9,882 nucleotides of DNA from Chloroflexota bacterium (lineage in GTDB: Bacteria > Chloroflexota > Dormibacteria > Dormibacterales > Dormibacteraceae), in NCBI GenBank assembly GCA_005879675.1, contig VBJE01000070.1, positions 7,170 through 17,051 of the forward strand, in the 5' to 3' direction. The notes below the pieces were generated by a model. The model did not search any database and was not told the DNA's origin. It saw nothing but the letters and a program-made list of their open reading frames with translations. The first letter of the stretch is position 1, and the number at the start of each line of letters is the position of its first letter. Made by a program: the position numbers and the translations under genes. Shown here one piece after another: positions 1 to 5,623 of this stretch.

Positions 1-1008
1 CACCCGGTCGCGAAGGCCACCGCTCCGCCCACCCAGTCCCCGATCACGCAGGTCACCCCGAGCCCGGGCTCGTCGAACAGCACTGCCGCCACCACCGAGG
101 CAATCGCGGCCAAGGTCAGGCCGGCAATCGTCAACGTCAACACCACGCTGGGCAACGGCCAGGCGGCCGGGACCGGCATGATCATCAGCTCGACCGGCGA
201 GATCCTGACCAACCACCACGTCGTCAGCGGATCGAGCAGCATCTCGGTCACGATCCAGGGCCGCTCGCAGAGCTACTCGGCGCATGTGGTCGGGGTGAAC
301 GTCTCCCAGGACATCGCCGTGATCCAGATCGACGCCAGCGTCTCGGGTCTGCCCACGGTCACCTTTGCGGATTCGTCGTCATTGCGGGTTGGCGACACCG
401 TGGTTGCCATCGGCAACGCCCTCGGCCGCGGAGGCGCGCAGCCGGCGACGCAGGGCCACGTCACCGCCCTCGACCAGACGATCACGGCCAGCGAGGGGCG
501 CTCGAGCTCGGAGACGCTCAGCGGCATGATCCAGAGCGACGCGCTCATCTACGAGGGCGACTCCGGCGGAGCGCTGCTCAACACCTCCGGCCAGGTGATA
601 GGCATGATCACCGCGGGCCAGGCGCAGGGCTTCCGCTCGGCGGCCTCGGACGTCGGCTACGCGGTTTCCTCGAACACGGCCGTGCAGGTCGCCAACCGGA
701 TCCGCGCCCACGAGCAGGCGGCCGACCTCACGTACGGTCAGGTCGGCTACCTCGGTGTCTCGGTCCAAGATTCGACCGCGAGCGGAGCGCTGGTGGTCGG
801 CGTCCAGAGCGGGTCGCCCGCCGCGGACGCCGGGATCACCGCCGGCGCGGTTATCACGAAGATCGGCGGCACGACGGTAACGTCGTCGGACACGCTCGGC
901 ACGGCCATCAAGGCGCACCGGCCGGGAGACAGGGTCTCCGTGACGTGGACGACCCAGGGCGGCGCCTCCCACACCGCGACCGTCACCCTCGGCGCGATCA
1001 ATCCTTAG
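1..1008 (+). CDS. HtrA/DegP-like serine protease with C-terminal PDZ domain (5' end outside window)
   Basis: The reading frame is open from the first base of the window, so the gene begins upstream; the ATG at 178 lies inside the protease domain and is not the real start. The visible protein opens with a Pro/Ser/Thr-rich linker (about codons 1-35), then a trypsin-like domain. The catalytic triad is visible: His in TNHHVV (codon at 217-219), Asp in QDIAVIQ (310-312) and Ser in GDSGGAL (562-564). A PDZ domain (YLGVSV ... GSPAADAGI ... GDRVSVTW) fills the last ~85 residues. Members of this family are envelope proteases or chaperones that degrade misfolded exported proteins, usually held by an N-terminal membrane anchor; such an anchor would lie outside the window. 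The stop is followed after 37 bp by an ABC transporter gene on the same strand. The family is certain; the exact paralogue (DegP, DegQ, PepD type) is not. Confidence 0.93.
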   Translation, partial: HPVAKATAPPTQSPITQVTPSPGSSNSTAATTEAIAAKVRPAIVNVNTTLGNGQAAGTGMIISSTGEILTNHHVVSGSSSISVTIQGRSQSYSAHVVGVNVSQDIAVIQIDASVSGLPTVTFADSSSLRVGDTVVAIGNALGRGGAQPATQGHVTALDQTITASEGRSSSETLSGMIQSDALIYEGDSGGALLNTSGQVIGMITAGQAQGFRSAASDVGYAVSSNTAVQVANRIRAHEQAADLTYGQVGYLGVSVQDSTASGALVVGVQSGSPAADAGITAGAVITKIGGTTVTSSDTLGTAIKAHRPGDRVSVTWTTQGGASHTATVTLGAINP

Positions 1009-1045
1009 ACGCAGCTGTCATAAAACCGCCGCGCGTGGTGCTTGA

Positions 1046-1969
1046 GTGGGTGTGAGCGCCGCGCCGCCGGTACTTCGCACCCGCGCGCTTTCCAAGTCCT
1101 ACGGCAAGCGCCTCGCCGTGGACCGGCTCGACCTCGAGATCGGGCACGCGGAGCTGTTTGGATTTCTCGGGCCGAACGGCGCCGGCAAGACGACCACCAT
1201 CCGCATGGCCCTCGGCCTGATCGCACCCACGAGTGGCGCGGTCGAGATCCTCGGCCACGACGTCCGCAAGCACCGGGCCGAGGTCCTTCCCCGGGTGGGC
1301 GCGCTCGTCGAGTCGCCTGCGCTGTACGGCTACCTGTCAGGACGCGACAACCTGCGCGCGTTCGGCGACCTCCTGGGAGGCGTCTCGCGCCGGCGCATTG
1401 ACGAGGTGCTCGAGATCGTGGCCCTGAAAGGCCGCGAGCGCGACCGGGTCAAGACCTACTCCATGGGCATGAAGCAGCGACTCGGCCTGGCGATCGCGCT
1501 GCTCAACGACCCCGAGCTGCTGATTCTCGACGAGCCCGCGAACGGGCTCGACCCGGCGGGCATCGTCGAGATGCGCGACCTCTTGCGCGGTCTCGTCGCC
1601 GCCGGTAAGACGGTCTTCATCTCCAGCCACGTCCTCAGCGAGGTGCAGCAGATCTGCACGCGCGTGGCGATCATCAACCATGGCAAGCTGATCCGGATCG
1701 GGACGGTCTCCGATCTTGTGCAGGCGCCTGGGGAGTACGAGGTGAAGGTCGACTCACCCGTCGAGCTGCTTGCCGCGCTGCGCCTCCAGACGTGGGCATC
1801 CAACGCCCGCGCGGAGGATGGATATGTCGTCACCTCCGCACCAGAAGGGCGAGGTCGCGACCTGATCAAGTTCCTCGTCGAGAACGGACACAACCCGGAC
1901 TCGGTCAGCCCGCGGCATCGCGACCTCGAGGACATCTTCCTGAGCCTCACCGCCGACGAGAAGCGTTGA
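1046..1969 (+). CDS. ABC transporter ATP-binding protein, BcrA/NatA-type exporter
   Basis: Cytoplasmic ATPase subunit of an ABC-2 type exporter, 307 residues, the usual size. Walker A GPNGAGKTT is at residues 42-50, signature YSMGMKQR at 138-145, Walker B LLILDEP at 158-164 with catalytic Glu163, and the H-loop His at 195 (SSHVLSE). The Q-loop position carries Glu in VESPALY (88-94), which is common in the bacitracin/lantibiotic exporter branch. An ~85-residue C-terminal extension (EYEVKVDS ... DLEDIFLSLT) also fits this branch. Start choice is constrained: an in-frame TGA at 1043-1045 directly precedes GTG 1046, so only GTG 1046 or GTG 1052 can start the protein; neither has a strong Shine-Dalgarno. 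A possible -10 (CATAAA, 1019-1024) lies upstream but no -35 is evident. The stop overlaps the permease start, so the two are translationally coupled. The substrate cannot be told from sequence; a lipid, peptide or drug is typical. Confidence 0.95.
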   Translation: MGVSAAPPVLRTRALSKSYGKRLAVDRLDLEIGHAELFGFLGPNGAGKTTTIRMALGLIAPTSGAVEILGHDVRKHRAEVLPRVGALVESPALYGYLSGRDNLRAFGDLLGGVSRRRIDEVLEIVALKGRERDRVKTYSMGMKQRLGLAIALLNDPELLILDEPANGLDPAGIVEMRDLLRGLVAAGKTVFISSHVLSEVQQICTRVAIINHGKLIRIGTVSDLVQAPGEYEVKVDSPVELLAALRLQTWASNARAEDGYVVTSAPEGRGRDLIKFLVENGHNPDSVSPRHRDLEDIFLSLTADEKR

Positions 1970-2889
1970 TGCTGACTGCCCCTCCAGCGCTTCACGCGAC
2001 CTCCCCGCAAGCGGAGAGAACACTGCGGCCCAGCTTTTTCGGCGCGGTGCGCGGCGAGGCGCTCAAGCTCAGCCGGCAGCTGAGCTTCTGGCTGACGCTG
2101 GTGGGCGGGGCCGTCCTGCTCGCCGTCATCGTGCTCGCCATCTCGGGCGCAACCGGCCTCAAGGAGTCGCTGCTCGCAAACCCGACCGCGTGGGCCTACA
2201 ACATGCTCGACGTCTTCGGCACGGTGTTCCAGATCGGCTCGGCGATCGTGCTCCTCATATTCGGAGCGCGGCTGATCGGCATGGAGTACTCGAGCGGCAC
2301 GATCCGCATCGCCTACGCGCGCGGCGCCGGCAGGTTGCGGCTGCTCCTGGCGAAGCTCTTCACGCTGGCCGGGGTCGGAGTCGCGCTGCTCGCGGGGTAC
2401 CTGATCGTGACCGGGATCATCCTGGCGCTGATGATCGCGTCGCTCAGCGGCGGCTTCGACCCGGTGCGCCAGATCACGAACGCGTTCTGGGACGACCTCG
2501 CGCGGTGGGGCCTGGTGCAGGGCATGAGCATGGGGATGGCGATCCTTCTCGCGGCGGCGGCGGCCGGCCTCGGACGGTCGCTCGCGTTTGCCATCGCCGC
2601 GGCGCTGGCCTTCTATCCGGCGGACAACTTCCTGAACATCCTCGAGATCCTGGCCATCCGCGCCACCGGCCACGACCAGCCCTGGATCGCGATCAGCCAG
2701 TACCAGCTCGGACCCAACTTGAACGTCGTCCTGAACCTCATCGAGCCGAGTCACCACTCGCGGCCGGCGTTCGCCTCGCCCCTGGCGGCGGTCGACGCCA
2801 CGCACGCGCTGCTGGTGATCGGTGCGTTTGCGCTCGTATTTGCCGCGGTTGCCGTCCTGCGGACCGTGCGCCCGGACGTCCTCGAGTGA
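1969..2889 (+). CDS. ABC-2 type transporter permease
   Basis: Membrane subunit partnering the preceding ATPase, 306 residues. The start is ATG 1969, sharing its A with the TGA stop of the ATPase gene (TGATG); the frame is open further upstream inside the ATPase gene, but that part has no membrane character and is a shadow. Six hydrophobic segments are visible, at roughly residues 40-60, 83-104, 128-155, 184-204, 208-226 and 280-300. The motif GMEYSSGTIR (104-113), just after the second segment, is typical of ABC-2/bacitracin-type permeases, where the E-x-S-S-G-T-I-R stretch lies on the cytoplasmic side. A weak purine run, GAGAAG (1958-1963), may serve as ribosome binding site, though coupling to the upstream stop is more likely. 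With the ATPase it would form a 2+2 exporter in the cytoplasmic membrane. The substrate is unknown. Confidence 0.9.
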   Translation: MLTAPPALHATSPQAERTLRPSFFGAVRGEALKLSRQLSFWLTLVGGAVLLAVIVLAISGATGLKESLLANPTAWAYNMLDVFGTVFQIGSAIVLLIFGARLIGMEYSSGTIRIAYARGAGRLRLLLAKLFTLAGVGVALLAGYLIVTGIILALMIASLSGGFDPVRQITNAFWDDLARWGLVQGMSMGMAILLAAAAAGLGRSLAFAIAAALAFYPADNFLNILEILAIRATGHDQPWIAISQYQLGPNLNVVLNLIEPSHHSRPAFASPLAAVDATHALLVIGAFALVFAAVAVLRTVRPDVLE

Positions 2890-2923
2890 GGCGTTAACAG
2901 GGCAGGCGGATTCGTCCGGCCTG

Positions 2924-2929
2924 TATCCT
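2924..2929 (+). promoter_or_regulatory. Putative -10 box for bS21 gene (leaderless arrangement)
   Basis: TATCCT matches the TAnnnT -10 pattern and ends 9 nt before the GTG start of the bS21 gene. A start of transcription about 7 nt downstream would fall at or within 2-3 nt of the initiation codon, leaving no room for a Shine-Dalgarno; none is visible. TTAACA at 2894-2899 resembles a -35 but is 24 bp away, too far for a standard spacer. The intervening bases form a small imperfect hairpin (AGGCGGA / TCCGGCCT around a TTCG loop), which could instead mark the end of the ABC operon. Confidence 0.4.
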
Positions 2930-2938
2930 TGTCGAGTT

Positions 2939-3112
2939 GTGCGGATAGTCGTCAAGGACCCCGAGGAGTTCGAGCAGGCGCTGCGCGAGTTTCGCCGCAA
3001 GGTCCAGGAACAGGGTCTCGTACGCGAGATGCGACGCCGTTCGCACTACGTCCCGCCGGCCGAGGCTCGCAAGATCAAGAGCCTCCGGGCCCGGCGTCGC
3101 CGCACGCGCTAG
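2939..3112 (+). CDS. rpsU: Small ribosomal subunit protein bS21
   Basis: A 57-residue basic protein starting at GTG 2939. Its layout matches bS21: an N-terminal strand (VRIVVKDPEEF), an amphipathic helix (EQALREFRRKVQEQG), the conserved core EMRRRSHYVPP at about residues 31-41, then an Arg/Lys-rich tail (ARKIKSLRARRRRTR). bS21 binds the 30S platform near the 3' end of 16S rRNA and helps the mRNA-ribosome interaction at initiation. At 57 residues it is shorter than the ~71 of E. coli because the tail is shorter. The frame stays open upstream into the permease gene, but that part is a shadow; GTG 2939 is chosen because the family begins exactly here. The gene stands alone, 49 bp after the permease stop, with its own putative -10 box. 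Confidence 0.88.
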   Translation: MRIVVKDPEEFEQALREFRRKVQEQGLVREMRRRSHYVPPAEARKIKSLRARRRRTR

Positions 3113-3130
3113 GTTAAGTCCCAACCGCTA

Positions 3131-3172
3131 ATCCTTCTCCCTTCAGGGGAGAAGGCCTGGTTGAGGGTGCGG
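3131..3172. repeat. REP-like palindromic intergenic repeat
   Basis: A near-perfect hairpin: CCTTCTCC (3133-3140) pairs with GGAGAAGG (3148-3155), extended inward by one C-G and one U-G pair around a three-base loop. It is followed by CCTGGTTGAGGGTGCGGG. The composition (CTTCTCCC-loop-GGGGAGAAGG then TGAGGGTG) is that of a widespread class of short intergenic palindromes in high-GC bacteria; read in one minus-strand frame it gives the peptide PSPLKGEG, a familiar false-gene signature. Only one copy is in the window, so repetition is inferred from the motif. No T-run follows the stem, so it is a poor intrinsic terminator, although it sits 20 bp after the bS21 stop and could block 3' exonucleases. 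Confidence 0.6.
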
Positions 3173-3197
3173 GCAGAGGATGCGCTCCGGCCCTCGG

Positions 3198-3203
3198 TAT
3201 AAT
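3198..3203 (+). promoter_or_regulatory. -10 box of the 5S rRNA promoter
   Basis: A perfect TATAAT (within CGGTATAATCT) ends 7 nt before the predicted 5' end of 5S rRNA at 3211, the spacing expected between a -10 box and the transcription start. The -35 position (about 3175-3180, AGAGGA) does not match TTGACA; TTGAGG at 3161-3166 is 31 bp away and too distant. The perfect hexamer and its spacing to the RNA end make a dedicated 5S promoter likely. Confidence 0.65.
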
Positions 3204-3210
3204 CTCCGGG

Positions 3211-3327
3211 TTCGGTGACAATGGCGGAGGGGAGACACCCGTTCCCTTTCCGAACACGGAAGTTAAGCCCTCCAGCGCCGATGGTACTGCCGGGGTAACC
3301 CGGCGGGAGAGTAGGTCGTCGCCGAGC
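3211..3327 (+). rRNA. rrf: 5S ribosomal RNA
   Basis: About 117 nt with the hallmarks of bacterial 5S rRNA. Helix I forms between UUCGGUGAC (3211-3219) and GUCGCCGAG (3318-3326) with two G-U pairs. The loop B/helix III region reads ACACCCGUUC ... CCGAACACGG followed by AAGUUAAGCCC; the loop E/helix IV arm reads AGCGCCGAUGGUACUGCCGG ... CCGGCGGGAGAGUAGG. 5S sits in the central protuberance of the 50S subunit. In the loop C stretch the usual CCCAUxCCGAAC reads CCCUUUCCGAAC here, an A-to-U difference at a usually conserved base. No 16S or 23S gene flanks it: bS21 and the repeat lie upstream, a flippase gene on the opposite strand downstream. It has its own -10 box and terminator. The ends are set by helix I and could be off by a few bases. 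Confidence 0.95.
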
Positions 3328-3335
3328 ATTTTCTT

Positions 3336-3379
3336 TTTGAGTCCCACCAGCTATCGGGCCGGCGGGACTCAAACTTTTT
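3336..3379 (+). terminator. Intrinsic terminator of the 5S rRNA gene
   Basis: A perfect 10-bp inverted repeat, TTTGAGTCCC (3336-3345) and GGGACTCAAA (3364-3373), is followed by CTTTTT (3374-3379). A second T-rich run (TTTTCTTTTT, 3329-3338) lies between the RNA end and the stem. It works for plus-strand transcripts only: read from the minus strand the stem is followed by A residues, so it would not end transcription of the convergent flippase gene, whose stop codon is 7 bp away. Confidence 0.85.
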
Positions 3380-3385
3380 CCGGAC

Positions 3386-4687
3386 CTAGACCGCCGCGGG
3401 CTCCGGCTCGGCCACGCTCTCGGCGCGCAACGTGGGCAGCAGCACGTAGCAGCGGATTGCCAGCAGCACGAGCAGCCCGACCAGGGCCGCCAGCACATCG
3501 AGCACGACCTGGCCGACCCGCGCGTGGAAAAGGACGATAAGCAGCGCTTCCACGACCACTCCGAGCGCCAGGATGGGCACGAAGACGCGGTCGTGGACCG
3601 CCATGAAGAACTGGATCAGCAGGTTGTCCAGCGCCAGCGCGAGCCCGATCACGCCGACCGCGAAAACGAGCGGGGTGGCGTCGCTGAAGCTTGGTCCGAA
3701 CAGGACGCCCACGACCAGTCCGGGCACGACGGCGAAGACCAGGAGCGCGCCCGCCCCCAGCGCCGAGAGGATGCCGGCCGACGAGAGAAGGATGCGTCCG
3801 GGATGCTGCTCCCTGGCCACCGCCTCGACGACTCGCGGAAACAGCACCTGGCTGACGCTCAGCGTCAGGAAGTAGAGGATCGTCCCGATCTTGTTCAGGC
3901 CGCCGTAGATCCCGGCGTCGTGGTCGCTCAGGTAGTGCTTGGCGAGGATCACGTCCTGGTTGTAGAGGACGAGCACGCCGATGATGCCGGCGGTCGCGGT
4001 GAGAGAGAAACCCGCCATGACCCGCAGGCGCACGCGTTGACCGACGCCGCGGAAGTGGTCGCGCAGCGAGAAAAGGCCCAGACAGAAAACGATTCCCAGG
4101 CCGACGAACACCGCCGCCATCGCGCCCGAGACCGCGTAGCCCGCGCGCAGCAGGACGAAGACGACCACCGTTCGAATCACCAGCTCCAGCGAGAGGTTCA
4201 GCGAGAGGGCGGTGAAGCGCTGCAGGCCCTGCAGGATTCCGCGCGGGATGGCCACCTGCCAGATGAGCGCGATCGAGAACCCGAGGATGAGGATCGGGAT
4301 GGTCGAGCCGACGCGCGCGTAGACCGCGATGGGGTGCGCAAAGAGCGCGGTCAGGAGGATGAAGAAGAGGCAGGGGATCGCGATCAGCCGCACGGTGCGC
4401 GCGAACAGCGACCGCACGCCGGGGTCGCCGCGTGCCGAGAGCATCGCCGTGTAGCGCGCGAGGACCACGATCAGGATCAGCGCCGGCCCGGTGCCGACGG
4501 CGTAGACCGCGATGAGGAAGGCAACCTGGCCGTAGGTCTCCGGCCCCAGCACGCGGCCGGCGATCGCGTGGTAGACGAATCCGCCGATGCCCGCGACCAG
4601 CCCGCCGAAGAAGAGGACGAGGTTCTGCCGCACGAGCCTGTTTTGCAGCAGCTGGGCCAGCCGCCGGCCCGGTCCCAGTCGCTGCAC
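3386..4687 (-). CDS. Polysaccharide/lipid-linked oligosaccharide flippase (Wzx/MurJ-like, MOP superfamily)
   Basis: Integral membrane protein of 433 residues with about 12 hydrophobic segments. It begins with a basic N-terminus (QRLGPGRRLAQLLQNRLVRQN) before the first segment, LVLFFGGLVAGIGGFVYHAI. The features GRVLGPETYGQVAF near the N-terminus and YNQDVILAKHYLSDHDAGIYGGLNKIGTI in the middle are typical of the polysaccharide-export flippases that move undecaprenyl-linked glycans across the cytoplasmic membrane. The length is normal for Wzx (400-500). The start is GTG 4687 (CAC on the plus strand); there is no Shine-Dalgarno, and a -10 box ends 9 nt upstream. It is divergent from a GT2 glycosyltransferase, the usual partner in capsule, O-antigen or cell-wall glycan assembly. 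The glycan is unknown. A teichoic/teichuronic or lipid II flippase cannot be excluded. Confidence 0.88.
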   Translation of the reverse strand: MQRLGPGRRLAQLLQNRLVRQNLVLFFGGLVAGIGGFVYHAIAGRVLGPETYGQVAFLIAVYAVGTGPALILIVVLARYTAMLSARGDPGVRSLFARTVRLIAIPCLFFILLTALFAHPIAVYARVGSTIPILILGFSIALIWQVAIPRGILQGLQRFTALSLNLSLELVIRTVVVFVLLRAGYAVSGAMAAVFVGLGIVFCLGLFSLRDHFRGVGQRVRLRVMAGFSLTATAGIIGVLVLYNQDVILAKHYLSDHDAGIYGGLNKIGTILYFLTLSVSQVLFPRVVEAVAREQHPGRILLSSAGILSALGAGALLVFAVVPGLVVGVLFGPSFSDATPLVFAVGVIGLALALDNLLIQFFMAVHDRVFVPILALGVVVEALLIVLFHARVGQVVLDVLAALVGLLVLLAIRCYVLLPTLRAESVAEPEPAAV

Positions 4688-4696
4688 GTCCCGAGG

Positions 4697-4702
4697 ATTG
4701 TA
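4697..4702 (-). promoter_or_regulatory. Putative -10 box for the flippase gene (leaderless arrangement)
   Basis: On the minus strand this reads TACAAT, one mismatch from TATAAT, and ends 9 nt before the GTG start at 4687. Transcription would begin within 2-3 nt of the start codon. No TTGACA-like -35 is present at 17 bp (AGGAAT occupies that place, overlapping the opposing gene's -10). Confidence 0.5.
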
Positions 4703-4715
4703 GTGGCGCGTCCGG

Positions 4716-4721
4716 GATAAT
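4716..4721 (+). promoter_or_regulatory. Putative -10 box for the GT2 gene (leaderless arrangement)
   Basis: GATAAT, one mismatch from TATAAT, ends 8 nt before the GTG start of the glycosyltransferase at 4730, so the transcript would start at or next to the start codon. No ribosome binding site is seen between the box and the GTG. It lies 13 bp from the opposed -10 box of the flippase gene, with no recognisable -35. Confidence 0.5.
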
Positions 4722-4729
4722 TCCTAGCC

Positions 4730-5623
4730 GTGCCGGAACCCGGAAAGCCAGTCGTCTCCGCGCTCGTCGTCAGTCGCAATGCGAAGGACGAGCTCCTTCG
4801 CTGCCTCAAGACGTTCTTCGCGAGCGCCGACGTTCCTGTCGAGGCGGTGGTCGTCGACAACGACTCCTCAGACGGATCGCCGGCCGCGGTCGCCGACGAG
4901 TTCCCCCAGGCGACGGTCCTGGTGCAGTCGAAGAACCTCGGCTACGGGCGCGCCGCGAACATCGGGCTCGAGCGGTGCCGGGGCAGGTTCGTGCTCCTGC
5001 TCAGCCCGGACGTGACCGTCGACCCGCAGTGCGTCGGGCGGCTCGCCGATCTCCTCCTCACGCGACCCGATGCGGGTGCGGTCGGCCCGAGGCTCTTGAT
5101 GCCGGACGGCAGCCTCGACCCCGACGCGCGGCGCGCGTTCCCCGTACCGAGCACGCTCTTCTACCAGACCGTGGGCCTGAGCAGGCTGTTCCCCAGGAGC
5201 ACGCGATTCGGCCGCCACAACATGGGCCACGTCCCCGAGGACGACGTCCACGAGATGGACGCCGGAACGGCGGCGTGCCTGATGCTGCGGCATTCCGCGC
5301 TGGACCGTGTCGGCTTCTTCGACCCGCGCTACTTCATGTTCGGCGAGGACCTGGACCTGTGCTACCGCCTGAAGCTCGGCGGCTGGAAGATCTTCTACCT
5401 GCCGTCGGCGACCGCGACGCGCAACGCGAAGCCGGTCTCAGCCGAGCGCGCGCGGCAGGTCTCGTACGAGCGCCACCGCGCGATGTGGACGTATCACTTC
5501 AAGCACCACTCGGAAGACGTGTCGGCCTTCAGCAACGGCCTCGTCTGGGCTCAGATCTGGGGGCGCTACGCCGTGGGTCGAGTCAGGGATGCGTTCCGCC
5601 GTGGCCGGCGACAGGTGAGCTGA
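4730..5623 (+). CDS. Family 2 glycosyltransferase (rhamnosyltransferase/WbbL-like)
   Basis: A 297-residue GT-A fold enzyme that would transfer a sugar from a nucleotide-sugar donor during cell-surface glycan synthesis at the inner membrane face. The N-terminal strand VSALVVSRN (9-17) leads to VVVDNDSSDGS (40-50), the donor-binding motif; NLGYGRAANIG (69-79) follows; the DxD-equivalent is LLLSPDV (89-95), where the more usual residue is Asn in place of Ser92. The acceptor/catalytic segment FGEDLDLCYRLKLGGW is at 204-219. After it the family normally has PxAxxxH with a metal-binding His; here PSATATRN (225-232) carries Arg231 at that place. No membrane segment is visible. GTG 4730 is the start because the family's first strand begins 8 residues later and a -10 box sits just upstream. 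The stop overlaps htpX (TGATG). The sugar specificity is unknown. Confidence 0.9.
   Translation: MPEPGKPVVSALVVSRNAKDELLRCLKTFFASADVPVEAVVVDNDSSDGSPAAVADEFPQATVLVQSKNLGYGRAANIGLERCRGRFVLLLSPDVTVDPQCVGRLADLLLTRPDAGAVGPRLLMPDGSLDPDARRAFPVPSTLFYQTVGLSRLFPRSTRFGRHNMGHVPEDDVHEMDAGTAACLMLRHSALDRVGFFDPRYFMFGEDLDLCYRLKLGGWKIFYLPSATATRNAKPVSAERARQVSYERHRAMWTYHFKHHSEDVSAFSNGLVWAQIWGRYAVGRVRDAFRRGRRQVS
5613..5619 (+). promoter_or_regulatory. Shine-Dalgarno for htpX
   Basis: AGGTGAG matches the AGGTGA portion of the anti-Shine-Dalgarno complement; its GG lies 7 nt before ATG 5623. It lies inside the last codons of the glycosyltransferase gene and fixes the htpX start at the TGATG overlap. It also shows that the organism uses Shine-Dalgarno initiation for internal operon genes, unlike the start-proximal -10 genes nearby. 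Confidence 0.6.

Noticed and set aside
1019..1045. Leaderless promoter for the ABC ATPase gene
   Set aside because: The nearest -10-like box (CATAAA, 1019-1024) ends 21 nt before GTG 1046, too far for the leaderless geometry and without a matching -35.
1456..3000. 514-codon open frame on the minus strand opposite the ABC transporter genes
   Set aside because: Its composition (Arg, Glu, Asp, Gln rich, low complexity) is that of an antisense shadow in high-GC DNA. The plus-strand genes show complete ABC motifs and membrane segments.
3336..3373. Bidirectional terminator serving the flippase gene as well
   Set aside because: On the minus strand the stem is followed by A residues rather than T residues, so it cannot act as an intrinsic terminator in that direction.
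3113..3385. A full rRNA operon or tRNA genes around the 5S gene
   Set aside because: The bases on either side contain a short palindrome, a promoter box and a terminator only; no 23S 3' end or tRNA cloverleaf is visible.
3109..3498. Minus-strand frames with PSPLKGEG-type peptides covering the 5S region
   Set aside because: They are translations of a REP-like palindrome and of 5S rRNA, a common false gene call.
3524..4720. 398-codon open frame on the plus strand opposite the flippase
   Set aside because: Extreme Asp/Glu/Arg/His content and no recognisable fold; it mirrors hydrophobic codons of the minus-strand membrane protein.
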